Below the pieces are notes generated by a model. The model saw only the letters and a program-made list of their open reading frames with translations, ran no database searches and was not told where the DNA came from. Positions 34,947 to 48,699 of a DNA stretch of 64,000 nucleotides are shown here, piece by piece. Numbering within the stretch: the first letter of the stretch is position 1; each line of letters begins with the position of its first letter. Source of the DNA: Viola odorata. Lineage: Eukaryota; Streptophyta; Magnoliopsida; Malpighiales; Violaceae. A program made the translations under genes and the position numbers. Location: NCBI GenBank assembly GCA_963691705.1, contig OY829540.1, positions 65,210,367-65,274,366 on the forward strand, written 5' to 3'.

Positions 34947-37349
34947 TGGGCATGCAATACAAGGACATATTGTAGACTGGTATGCTAGAGAGGGCTGATT
35001 TGATAAGCGTGACTCTCCCTCCAACCGACAAGAGATTGCCCTTCCAGCTAGCCAACTTATTTCGCATTTTTTCGACTAGAAACTCCCAACTCGAGATCCT
35101 CCGGGGATTGAATCCCACATACGATCCCAAGTACTTGAAAGGTAGAGATTCATACTTACATCCCGCTCTTCTAGCAAGACAACTCCCCACTTGCTCTCTC
35201 AAATTGATTCCCACCAGAGAGCTCTTGTGAAAATTCACCTTAAGCCCCGAATATGCCTCAAACCATCTAAGGGTACCTTTCACCCCCTGAATTTCCTCCT
35301 CATCATTATTAACGAACACCAAAGTGTCAACTGAATCTTCCACTCCTCTAAGCACTCCTGCTTCTTCTGCTCTAACAATTAAGCGATGCAATCCCTCAGC
35401 AACAATATTAAACAGGAATGGAGAAATGGAACATCCCTGACGCAGCCCCCGCTCAACCCCAAATTGCTCCGTCGGAGAACCATTAATAAAACAGAAACCT
35501 TACTCGTGCTAATGCACTCTTTAATCCATTTCCTCCATCTGATCCTGAATCCCATATGGCCCATAACGTCCTCCAAGTACTCCCATACAATCGAATCGTA
35601 AGCCTTTTCAAAATCAAGCTTAAAAAGCAGCCCTTGTCGTTTCGACTATTTAAGAAAATGAACTACTTCATTGACCGCCATAACACAATCTAGAGTCTGT
35701 TTCCCTTGCATAAACCCATGCTGAACATCACTAATAACACTTCCTATCACCTCTCTTAATCTGCCTGCTAAGATCTTCGAGATTATCTTATAGTAGCAAC
35801 TAACCAGGCTAATAGGCCAAAAATCCTCAAAACGTCTAGCTGAAGCTGATTTCGGAATTAGAGTTAAAAAAGTTGTATTTGCTCCTAACGGGAACCTGCC
35901 AGATCTGAAAAAACCCTGGATCATGCTGCTAAATTCCCTTCCCACCACATCCCACGCCTTTTGAATGAAATTCAACGAAAATCCATTTGGTCTAGGCGTC
36001 TTCCTCCCATCGCAAGCCCAAACAACCTCCTTAATCTCCTCTAACGTCACATCTCTCTCCAGCCAACTAGCTTCCACAACAGTCAGTTTAGAAAAGCCAA
36101 TATCCGGAATGCGAGGTCTGTTCCAGTGGTTGGTTTTAAAGAACCCTTCGAAATACTGGACCGCCGCTTGTTTGATCTCAATAGGTTCCGTCTTCCTACC
36201 ATTCGCCGTCATTATCTCCTTGATGTTTTTATACGATGCTTGAATTTTTGCCATGCGATGGAAGTATCCAGTATTTCTATCACCTTTGGTATTCCATTTC
36301 CACTGATTCTTTTGTTGCCACAACCTATCTACTTTTCCTTGTTGTTCCCAGATTGCATTCCCAATCTCCGCCATCTCCAATTGTTCCCCCACGGTTAGAA
36401 CACGATCATCAGCTTGTTTCTCTAGATATTCGGCTCTATCCAAGGTTTCCCTTAGCCGTACCTCCAGTCTGCCATACACTTCCTTATTCCACAAACGAAT
36501 TTTGTTTCTCAAGAATTTCATCTTCTGGATTAATTTGAAATCCCCCTGGAACTCCAGACCAGCTTCTGTCCACCACCCCTCCACTAACTCCTTAAAATTC
36601 ACTACTTCCCACCATGTCTGTAAGTCCCGAAAGGGTTTCGGGCCCCAGTCCAAAACTTCATGACAGAGGAGAAGAGGGGTGTGATCCGACCAAGTTCTGC
36701 TTAGAGCAGTCAGCCTAACGACTTGGAGACGATGAATCCACTCCTCTTGGACTAGAACCCTGTCGATCCTACTCCTGCTAACAGAATTTGTCCAAGTGAA
36801 CTTCCTCCCTGTAAGTCCAATATCGACCAGCCTACAACTGTCTACCCAAGTCTGGAAGGCACGCATTCCCTGCATATAACCCCTTCCATGCAACCGATCT
36901 CTAGGAGACAAAGTTTCATTAAAATCCCCTCCCACCAGTACAGGAACCTCACTACTACTGATTAAATCCGTTAGTTCATCCCATAGAATGTCTCTCTGCC
37001 CAGCCTCAGTATACGCATAGACATTCAAGATAGCACACTTGAAATTTCCCTCAATCAATTCACCCTCCACCCAAATAAATCTATCTCCGACTACAGACCG
37101 ATTACTCTGAAACACCTTGCTGTCCCACATAGTAATTAACCCCCCAGATCGACCAGCAGCTGGGGCGATCGCCCAACGCATGTCCCTGCTACCCCACAGG
37201 GTAAACATGAAAAAATCATCCACCTCACTTTTTTTTGTTTCCTGCAGTAAGCAAAAATTCAACCCCTCTGTACAAAATTTCTTTTTAATAAACTTCCTCT
37301 TATGCATCGAAAGCAACCCACGACTATTCCATGACATTAAATTCACCAT
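34947..37349 (-). pseudogene. LINE ORF2, endonuclease and RT part
   Basis: The frame starts at 37349 (MVNLMSWNSRGLLSMHKRKF). An APE-type endonuclease follows (LLQETKKSE, VGGDFNETLSPRDR, SRIDRVLV, SDHTPLLL), a linker, then reverse transcriptase (FLTLIPKS, FWPISLVSCYYKIISKILA, QHGFMQGKQTLDCVM). A stop lies at 35646-35648, followed by the RT motif DFEKAYDSIVWEYL, a one-base frameshift near 35500, and SGLKVNFHKSSLVGIN. The catalytic FADD motif appears as DSVD, so the enzyme is dead. It is interrupted at 34942 by the nested LTR element. Confidence 0.87.
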
Positions 37350-37386
37350 GAATATCTGAGTAAAATCCCGCTAATCAAACACAACA

Positions 37387-38388
37387 CTAACCTTTGTTGA
37401 TTCCAAGTTCCGCCGCAAATCGTTCTTTGTCGAAATCTCTAAAAGCTTCCTCGTTGACTAGGTCTGTAATATTCAACAACATTCCAATATTCCAGGAATC
37501 AGGATCTAACAAGGTTGCCTCAGATAACATGTTCGCTCTGATAATATCCGAATCCTCAACCCTTAGAGCGTCAACCTGAGAGCTGCTGTCCAAGCACACT
37601 GTTTCTAGATTTCCTTTGCTGCCTACCAATCTCTTAACAATTCCCCTACGTTTCCAGTCTGTTACAAAAGGACATTCCCAATATCCTCCAGCCACACTAC
37701 CTTGCGACTGCAACCCAACCTCCAGATGACCCGAATACGGAGTTTCAACCTTACCTTTCGATTCCACCTCTTCCTCCACCTCTTCCTCGGAACTTCCCTC
37801 TGAATAGACCGCATCATCTTTACCTCCCATCTTCCAATCTAAAGAATTGACCGCCCCTTGCATAGGCTCTTCAAAGCAATTGAGATTGAAAGAATTCCCT
37901 CCCACGTTAATTCTGATTGTCTCCTGAATACATAACTTATCTGTTGCTATTAACAAACGAGCTATATCCAATCTCTTGCGAGCTGCTGTACACTCATCAA
38001 TCTCAACGAGTTCGCCTAGGCAAGAACCCAATTTAACAAAGAAATCAGTCCCCCAAACTTGTACCGGAATTCCCACACAATGAACCCAACATAACCGACC
38101 CCTATTCGCCACATCACTTGACCAGGGGATAACCTTAGAGAACACCCCATTGATCTCAAGCGGCTCCTTCTCAACCCGCTCTCTTTCTACTTGGGATTCA
38201 AATTCCAGCCAAACCAAACCTCTCCCCATAATCTTTGTTTCGCACTCCCAACCCAATTCCAAAACTAATTCTTGCACCTCTGAGACGTCTTCCATCTTAC
38301 GCAGCACTCCTATCGCGCTTTTCTCTAGCCATGACTTATTTTCCTCAGGAACTGCGGCAACGATCTCAAGGTTTTCCTTCTCAAGGAT
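37387..38388 (-). pseudogene. LINE ORF1 remnant (DUF4283-like)
   Basis: It reads from IVAAVPEENKSWLEKSAIGV through VQELVLELGWECETKIMGRG, LVWLEF, VWGTDFFVKLGSCLGELVEI and DIARLLIATDK, the DUF4283-type RNA-binding region of plant LINE ORF1. The N-terminal start is missing because the element is 5'-truncated at 38424. A run of 11 C on + (38390-38400) puts the first codons out of frame. No zinc knuckle is seen. Confidence 0.75.
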
Positions 38389-38424
38389 TCCCCCCCCCCC
38401 ATTTCAGTTCCCACAACAGCCTCC

Positions 38425-39093
38425 TGAAAAGGGGGTTTTGTCACAATTAACTAACAAAATAAAAACTAATGAAAACAGTAAATAAGGTACTGATGAATGA
38501 TCAATACATGGAAAATTCCTACTAAAGAATCAACCTAAGTCATGATTCTCATATGTTGATCACTAATGCAATAATGTTTAAAATCGAAATTCATAGAAAG
38601 ACTATAGAAATCAGGTTTATTTAAACTTCATACTCTCCTCCTACTCAAGTGATTAAAAAGACACTCTATTAGGTACCCCTAACCTCCCTAATAATCCTAA
38701 AATTCACTTATAGGATTTAACTAAGTGGTGAATTAAAAACGGGGAGAGTCCTTCTCTAAACCTAAGAATCGGTTCATTTGCCCCTATAAGTTTAATTCTT
38801 CTCTTTTTCTAATTGACTCGCAAACTAATTAGTTGACTATGAATTCCTATTAACAATGTAGCATCCAATATTTTTAGGAAAAACTGTAATTATTCCTATT
38901 TAAAATCAAGGTGATGAGGTTAAAGAGAAGAAATATGAAATTCAAAATTGTTTAAGTGCAATTAGACCTCACAACAATGGAATATGATCCTAAAGTTTTT
39001 ACTAGAAATAAATGATTTAGGTATAACACAACATAATTAAATTCAATAAAAAATTAATCATGCAATGAAAAGAAAGTGAATAATAGAATTGCA
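38425..39093. other. unidentified insert sequence, right arm
   Basis: AT-rich DNA of unknown origin between the LINE 5' end and the right 127-bp repeat. It starts with the LINE target duplication, so it was contiguous with 29481-29646 before the LINE inserted. I see no frame, terminal repeat or known motif. Confidence 0.5.
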
Positions 39094-39220
39094 GGAGAAG
39101 AACAACCATGCAACTAAGTCCTTGGAAAATGGCTCCAACTTGATGACAGTGATCAGCATCCTCAAGACTGTTGAGGAAATCACCATTGCAGTCTTCCATT
39201 TCCGTCTTTTCTGTCGTTAC
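39094..39220 (+). repeat. 127-bp direct repeat, right copy
   Basis: Duplicate of 29354-29480. It continues directly into the rest of the DUF241 coding sequence. Confidence 0.9.
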
Positions 39221-39512
39221 TCAACCGAATGCAAAATCAAATGCCTCTGGTTGGTCTGTTGTTGCAAAGGTATTACAGTCCAAGCGCATATCATGTGAAA
39301 GCAAAGCATATACGAATGAAGCAGAGAAGATCGATGCAGAATTGCTTGTCCTGAAATCGAGCAAAGGAATAGATTCGGTACAAGTGCAAAATGTATTGAT
39401 AGGATTGGAAGCATTGGAGTTGAGCATCCAAGAAATGGAAGAAGAATTGGAACGTGTCTATAGGAGATTGGTGAAAACAAGAGTTTCCCTTCTCAACATT
39501 CTCAACCACTAG
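39094..39512 (+). pseudogene. DUF241 copy F, 3' part
   Basis: It reads ENGSNLMTVISILKTVEEITIAVF, then one extra base shifts the frame near 39197, then SVVTQPNAKSNASGWSVV, SKRISCESKAYTNEAEKID, LSIQEMEEELERVYRRLVKT and VSLLNILNH. It completes the gene begun at 28766. The frame after the shift is fully open for 114 codons, but no start context is present, so a product is unlikely. Confidence 0.87.
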
Positions 39513-40642
39513 CTGTTTTAGCTATCACCAATTCCTACTGTAACTTGGGCTTAAGTGCCTAGTTTAGATTTAACTGTTTGTATGTAAAAGCAGATGCAGG
39601 TTGAGCCTTTTAACAGATGGACCTGACGTGTAGTCCTAACAAAATCAAATCTAAATTATAAATTGTTTAAAAATGTATATAAATAAGGACTAAAGTGATA
39701 TCTATCAAAATCTAGTTCAAGTGAGTCTTGGATATCATATTTCAGTCGGATTTTTTCCCAAAATTTTAACCATGTTTGATACTTTGATCGGATTTAACCG
39801 AAACAGTCAATGGCGGAGCCTCTTGAGGACCGGGGCATGACCCTTTCAATTTTTTTAATTCTTCTATAATAATCTTTAAAATTTTATTTTTATTTTATTA
39901 ATTCTTCACATTTTCTGCCCCAAAATTTTCAATTCTTATGAAACAACCCTTAAAATTTCATTACTTTTTCATTTACCTTTCATATTCACTACCCAAAATT
40001 TTATTTTTCAAAATTATATTATAATAGTGGTTTATATTGGGGCTCACTAGTCACGAGTCACCAGCAACATAGTTCCTCACCCGTGAAGTGGGTCGGCAAT
40101 AGTGGGGTGGTGGTGGTGGTGTGGTGTGAGAGGAGCTCACGAGATTTAGTTTGAATCCCTTGTGATGCAAAATCCAAGAAAGTGGAAGCAATAGGTTGCC
40201 CCCACAAACTAACTTTCCAACAAAAACAGAACAGGCCGAAAAGTCACACATCCACGATATTTTGAAACAGAGAATTGAAAAAAATGAAAAAAAAAATTGC
40301 CTTTTTTAAAGTTATATATTCCAACGATATTAATTCACTCTCGGCAAAAATGATAGCGGAGACATCGAAAAAGAAACAAACAAACGAACAAAAGCACCAC
40401 AGTTGCTTGCTGCTACTCACATGATGTATCTTGCCCATAAAATCTCACCTCACGATTCCTCCCACGCCAAAATGACACGTGATAGGCACACCAAAGTAAG
40501 AAATATTTTAACTTAAACGGTAGCTCATTTTAATTTTGTTAAAAATTAAATATAAATATTTTAATTCTATTTATGTTAAAGTTCAAATATAAATATAATA
40601 ATTTCGTTCATGAAAATAATATACATATAAAATAACCTTGAA
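39513..40642. other. intergenic, likely transposon-derived
   Basis: Near 39811 the sequence ATGGCGGAGCCTCTTGAGG, followed by GGGGCATGACCC, resembles a motif seen at the edges of degraded plant transposons, but I find no partner end. A GGT-rich stretch is near 40101-40122. No gene is supported. Confidence 0.4.
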
Positions 40643-41040
40643 TTATTTGTTCAATACGTTTTTTTGTTGTTGGGACATATCCACTTGTATACCTTCTTGC
40701 GTCATATTAGGTTCGTCCTCGTTAAAATTTTGCAGACCTTCTATACCATATTCGGTGAGTAGTTGATCAGCTCTATTTTTCATTCGAATAAAGTTGTGTA
40801 GTGCACAACAAGCTAGAGGTATTTGCCTTTAACGACGAAAAAAATAATTTGGAATGGAGTTTAAGATTGGAAATCTAACATTCAGAATGCCAAAAGCCCT
40901 TTCAATTACATTTCTCAATGATGAATGTCGATAGTTAAACAATGCATATTTTCTTATTATCCTTCCTCGTCCACGAAAATCATTTAAATGATACCGTTCA
41001 CCACGATAAGGAGCTAAAAAATCAGGAATATTTGTATGTG
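40643..41040 (-). pseudogene. PIF/Harbinger transposase C-terminal relic
   Basis: One minus-strand frame reads HTNIPDFLAPYRGERYHLND, FRGRGRIIRKYALFNYRHSS, LRNVIERAFGILNVRFPIL, then a stop (TAA at about 40828), then RQIPLACCALHNFIRMKN and RADQLLTEYGIEGLQ to a final stop at 40643. The APYRGERYHL, NYRHSSLRNVIERAFGILK and CCALHNFIR blocks are diagnostic of the HARBI1-type DDE nuclease. Only the C-terminal third remains and the internal stop inactivates it. Confidence 0.85.
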
Positions 41041-42069
41041 TTTAAGAGAAATTACAATTAATAAAATTACTCATTTCATTTTGCTAGACATAGTACTCTT
41101 TGAAATCGTTACGGTGGGTAAAAAATATTCGTAGTTAAATTATATAATTGTTCCCTCTATTTTACTTTGGTCACATTTTATCATCTACTTATATTTTCTA
41201 CACATTAAAACAGATTTTGACAATTTGTATTTTTTACAATTTGTATCTAATATTTTTGTCAACTTAAAAGTAAACCTTATTCAAAACTATGAGCATGATT
41301 AAAAAAAATTTTGAAAAATTAGTTTTGGAAAATTTTGAAAACTCCATTTTGTGCCTTTTTAATTTTCAGTGTTAATTTAGAAAATTTAGAAAACTAGAGA
41401 ATTTTCTAAGAATTTTTCAGTTTTAAAAAAATAGTTACGTAAATACGATTTTAGAAATATCTCCAATTTTTAGAAAATTCAGAGAGTTTTTAAAAAATTC
41501 TCCATAAAATAACCTTTAAGATTTGAGTTGTTGATCAATTAATAATCATGCTCGTAGGGGGAAATGTGGTAAAATAAAAGTATGGTCTAGCTAGATAATG
41601 GTGGTAGTGGAGGAAGCAATGAGCAATATATGGGAAAATATAATGATGACGGGCAAAGATTTTAGACTGGGAAAGTATGGGCTCTGCTTAATTTCACAAC
41701 TGTGGCTAGGTAGCTAGTCAATGTATTTAGCTTTATTTAAGACAAATCGCACACTTAGCCAAACTAGAAAACTTTCTTTCATGAAATTTAATATTACGAG
41801 TGTTAAGTACTTATCGACTCTTTATCTAGTTTTCAGATTTTAAGTATGAGAAAAAATATGATGAAAAAATTATTCTTTCAGGACCCGACCATATTTAAAT
41901 AGAAGATCGATTCAGTCACCCATATCTCAAATGAAATAAGAAAAATTATTAAATACTACTTTACTTGAAAAATTGGCAAACCCCAATCTAAATTCTCTTT
42001 TTTCCCTATAAATTAAATACCCCACGTACATTTTTCTCTCCAAACACCGCATTACAAAGTATACCCACA
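41041..42069. other. intergenic, polygalacturonase promoter side
   Basis: AT-rich. It includes A/T-rich inverted-repeat-like DNA around 41290-41520 (AATTTTTAGAAAATT motifs) and a TATAAATTAAA near 42007, about 60 bases before the ATG, which may be the core promoter. No gene is seen. Confidence 0.45.
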
Positions 42070-44904
42070 ATGGAATTTCAAAAGATGAGTCACATGAGAG
42101 TTACTCAAGTAATTCCAATGAACCTTTTTCCTTCGTTTTCTTGCAAACCAAACAAAGAAAAGATCAATTATACATTCATTTTTCTCAACTAATTACTCTG
42201 TTTTTTTCTTCCCCTGAATTTTTCAGGTTATAAATGTTGTGAAACTGCTAATAGTGGTGGGATTGTTGGGTTTGATTAGAGGAGGAGAGAGCAGAAAAGT
42301 TAAGATTCTGGAGACATTTGAGTATAATGCTATAAGTTGCAGAGCACACAGTGCTTCAATTACAGATTTTGGAGGAGTTGGAGATGGGAAAACATCAAAC
42401 ACCAAAGCATTTCTTGATGCAATCAATCATTTCTCTAAGTATGCATCAGATGGTGGCTCTCAACTCTTTATTCCTCCTGGAAAATGGTTGACAGGCAGTT
42501 TCAACCTCACCAGCCACTTCACCCTCTATCTACACAAAGATGCTGTTCTTCTTGCTTCCCAGGTTTCATTTCTTACTCTCTTTTATTTATCTATTTTTTT
42601 TCTAACACCTAACACCTTAAGAGATTGTTGGTTCAATCTTTATATACAATGTAATTATTTGCGATGAGAGCTTTGACTCTTAATAGGGGTGAGCATCGAT
42701 GGATACAGTTCTGGTTTTTCACAAGTTGGAGTCTATTTGGATTTGGGTCGGCTTCTTTCAATTTCCAACCGAACAATAACCAAAATAGTTCGGTTCGGTT
42801 TGTTCTGTTCTTCCATTTGACCCTAAACTGACATTTTCAGTTGAGGTAGGGCTGGTTCGGTTTGTTCTGCTTTCTTCTATTCGACCCTAAACCAACATTT
42901 GCTCACTCCTAACCCTTAATTAGTACCCGACTCGGCCTGAACAACAACATCTATTTTAAAAGTATTCCAATCCGTGTACATGTGTCATGTTTTTATTGGT
43001 GGGTATGTGATAGTAGTAACTACAAGTTGTAATAATTAGTGCCTGACTCAATGAATTGAATTAGGACATGAAAGAGTGGCCGGTGCTTAAACCTCTGCCA
43101 TCGTACGGCAGAGGAAGAGATGCGGCAGCCGGAAGGTACACTAGTTTCATATTTGGAACAAACCTAACGGATGTTATTGTCACAGGTAATTGCAAAATGG
43201 GCCAATCTTATAAAATAAAACAAATTAATATAATGTTATTCAAATTTAGAAAAGTTGTGGGGTCAATTTTGAATTTTCGATAATTTGCAGGAGACAATGG
43301 CACTATTGATGGGCAGGGTGCATTCTGGTGGCAGCAATTCCATAAGGGCAAGCTCAAATACACCCGACCTTACATGATCGAGATCATGTACTCTGACAGC
43401 ATTCAAATCTCAAATCTAACGCTCCTCAATTCACCATCATGGAATGTTCATCCCGTTTACAGCAGGTAAGTCTCTATGAATTACATTGTGTAGGTTAAGG
43501 GTGATTTTTGGCCAAAATTCTCAAAATTGAGGGCTAGTATTGAAAAAAATCTTAAAATGCATTTTGTATTTAGCAAATGTAACTCTAACTGAGGGGTTTG
43601 TCTGAAAATTTTAAGCCGGGTATAAAAAGGACAATCTCTTAATTGTAAATAGGTTTCGCTGCTTTTACTAGTATTTTAAATTATAAAAGGGAAGGAAATA
43701 TGTTACTTCGATGTATTGAAAAATTTCTCGGAAACACTCTCGTGATTTCTCGATTCTTCTCTTTTTTTCGTAATAGTTTGTTTTAATAAGGGATTTTTTT
43801 TACCCCACAATTCATGGGATTGCAGTAACATTCTTGTGCAAGGTATCACTATCGTTGCTCCAATCACATCCCCCAACACCGACGGCATCAACCCAGGTCT
43901 GCCTTCCTATTTTTTTCTTTTTTTCGGAATCTACTTTTTTATTGTTATGTAATGATTTTTACATTTGCAATTGCTTTAGATATTTTTGCAAGATTTATGA
44001 AATATTTCCAACAACATTTATAGGGCTCATGGGCTTTAAGCCTTTAACAACGAAGAGATAGAACTAAGCCCAAACTCATCTCAAATTCTATTTCCTTCTG
44101 GCGTTTCAGATTCTTGCACAAACACCAGAATTGAAGACTGTTACATAGTCTCCGGCGACGACTGTGTTGCGGTTAAGAGCGGGTGGGATGAGTACGGCAT
44201 CGCATTCGCTATGCCCACCAAGCAATTAGTCATCAGACGGCTCACATGCATTTCCCCATACAGCGCCATGATCGCTTTGGGCAGCGAAATGTCAGGTGGG
44301 ATCCAGGATGTTAGAGCAGAGGACATCACAGCCATCCATACAGAATCTGGGGTCAGGATCAAAACTGCAGTAGGAAGAGGAGGATATGTCAAAGACATTT
44401 ACGTGAAGCGGATGACAATGCACACCATGAAATGGGCATTTTGGATGACTGGGAATTACGGGTCACACGCGGACAAGAACTATGACCCGAACGCCTTGCC
44501 CGTGATCGAAGGGATCAACTACAGGTATCGGTGACAAAATATTACATGCAAGTCTGGGTTTGACTATATAGACTCTGTTTTGACCACGTAGGCTCAACTT
44601 TTGCAGGGATATAGTTGCGGAGAACGTGTCAATGGCAGGGAGATTGGAAGGGATTTCGGGCGATGCATTTAAGGGTATTTGCATTTCGAATGCGACAATT
44701 GGGATGGCAGCTAAGGCGAAGAAGGTGCCATGGACGTGTGCTGATATTGAAGGGATCACCAGTGGAGTTACACCACGACCGTGTGATTTGTTGCCTGATC
44801 AGGGATCTGGAGAAAACAGATCTTGTGATTTTCCTGAGGATGATTTGCCAATTGACTCGGTGCAGTTCCAGAAATGCACTTACAGAATGAATTATTTTAT
44901 GTGA
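42070..44904 (+). CDS. GH28 polygalacturonase-like protein
   Basis: Seven exons: 42070-42108, 42227-42562, 43065-43185, 43291-43465, 43826-43896, 44110-44524, 44607-44904, giving 484 residues with GT-AG introns. The first exon encodes only 13 residues (MEFQKMSHMRVTQ) and is needed because exon 2 has no suitable ATG. A signal peptide or anchor follows (VINVVKLLIVVGLLGLI). The GH28 motifs NTDGINP (Asp243), SGDDCVAVKSG (Asp264, Asp265) and RIKT (Arg330) are present. The usual GHG histidine motif is replaced by GSEMSGGI, as in one plant clade of the family. The beta-helix protein probably acts on pectin in the cell wall; activity is uncertain without the histidine motif. It is convergent with the MAP kinase gene. 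Confidence 0.92.
42684..42911. mobile_element. hAT-like MITE in polygalacturonase intron 2
   Basis: Ends are TAGGGGTGAGCA and, reverse-complemented, TAGGAGTGAGCA. The flanks are ACTCTTAA (42676-42683) and ACCCTTAA (42912-42919), an 8-bp duplication with one mismatch. The interior has two GGTTCGGTTTGTTCTG motifs, typical of this MITE type. It has no coding capacity. Confidence 0.8.
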
Positions 44905-45498
44905 ATTCTATTTTCTAGTACCAAAAAACATGTAACCTAGTTTCTCTAGTATCTATAGGAAGGTTGATCTTATGAATGTAAAGGTTGTAAGCAGGTTTTT
45001 CCATTTCCATGTCAAGAAATACAGATGTCTGCTAATAGCTACAATAATTCCTACAAGATCTGGTCACACATCTCGTCCTAATATGGCTGAGGAAAAAGGG
45101 AAAAAGAAATGTCTAATGCCCATATGGCTACGATGTCCCCAACATTTCTCACTCATCTGGATCAGAAGCAACATTTACAGAAAACCAGTGCGCTCCTCAT
45201 CAAGTTGAAGTGCACACATGGCATAGGGTTTTACATCCTAAGTGAGGTAGAGTGAATAATAGCTCTATGGAGACTTCACCCAGCTACATCAAGAATGGTG
45301 CTGCCTATCCTCCATCTAGGACTACAGCAATCTGGATCGAAGTTAAATTCGATAGAACTATCACAATAAATGCATGTGAATCTCACTGTGCGACAGTAAA
45401 TCCTCTGAGAAAACCAGATAGGTTTTATACAAGGATGAGGTATATCGGAATCGTAGTGTACCTTCCACCAAGTGTATACAAACATAATCAGATAGTAC
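44905..45498. other. intergenic between convergent 3' ends
   Basis: This 594-bp region holds the 3' untranslated regions of the polygalacturonase (+) and MPK4-type (-) genes. The small frames here (44972, 45252) match no family. The two transcripts may overlap. Confidence 0.6.

Positions 45499-48699
<3,201 letters not shown>

Larger units (their letters stand above)
29647..38424 (-). mobile_element. L1-type LINE, 5'-truncated, with nested LTR element
   Basis: Minus-strand element of about 4.85 kb without the nested insert. Its 3' end is a 15-base T run on + (29647-29661, a poly-A tail). A 10-bp repeat TGAAAAGGGG flanks it (29637-29646, 38425-38434). Parts in order from the right: ORF1 remnant with a DUF4283-type domain, ORF2 with APE-type endonuclease, reverse transcriptase and zf-RVT-like region. 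It has stops and frameshifts and cannot be active. Confidence 0.87.

Noticed and set aside
34521..35024. A 167-codon frame as a gene
   Set aside because: It spans the junction of the LTR and the LINE, and its first part matches the same LTR sequence read in the other copy.
39171..39512. A separate small DUF241-like gene of 113 codons
   Set aside because: It is the 3' end of the split copy F. It lacks the conserved N-terminus and starts within the duplicated segment, after a frameshift.
40643..41040. A functional link between the Harbinger transposase relic and the CLF gene, as for Arabidopsis ALP1
   Set aside because: ALP1 is a domesticated gene that opposes Polycomb. This fragment is truncated and has a stop; being in the same window is coincidence.
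41148..41580. A third Stowaway-like element (CCCTCTATTTTACTTTGGTC on the left)
   Set aside because: The putative right end near 41558 matches only loosely and no TA duplication with aligned ends was found.
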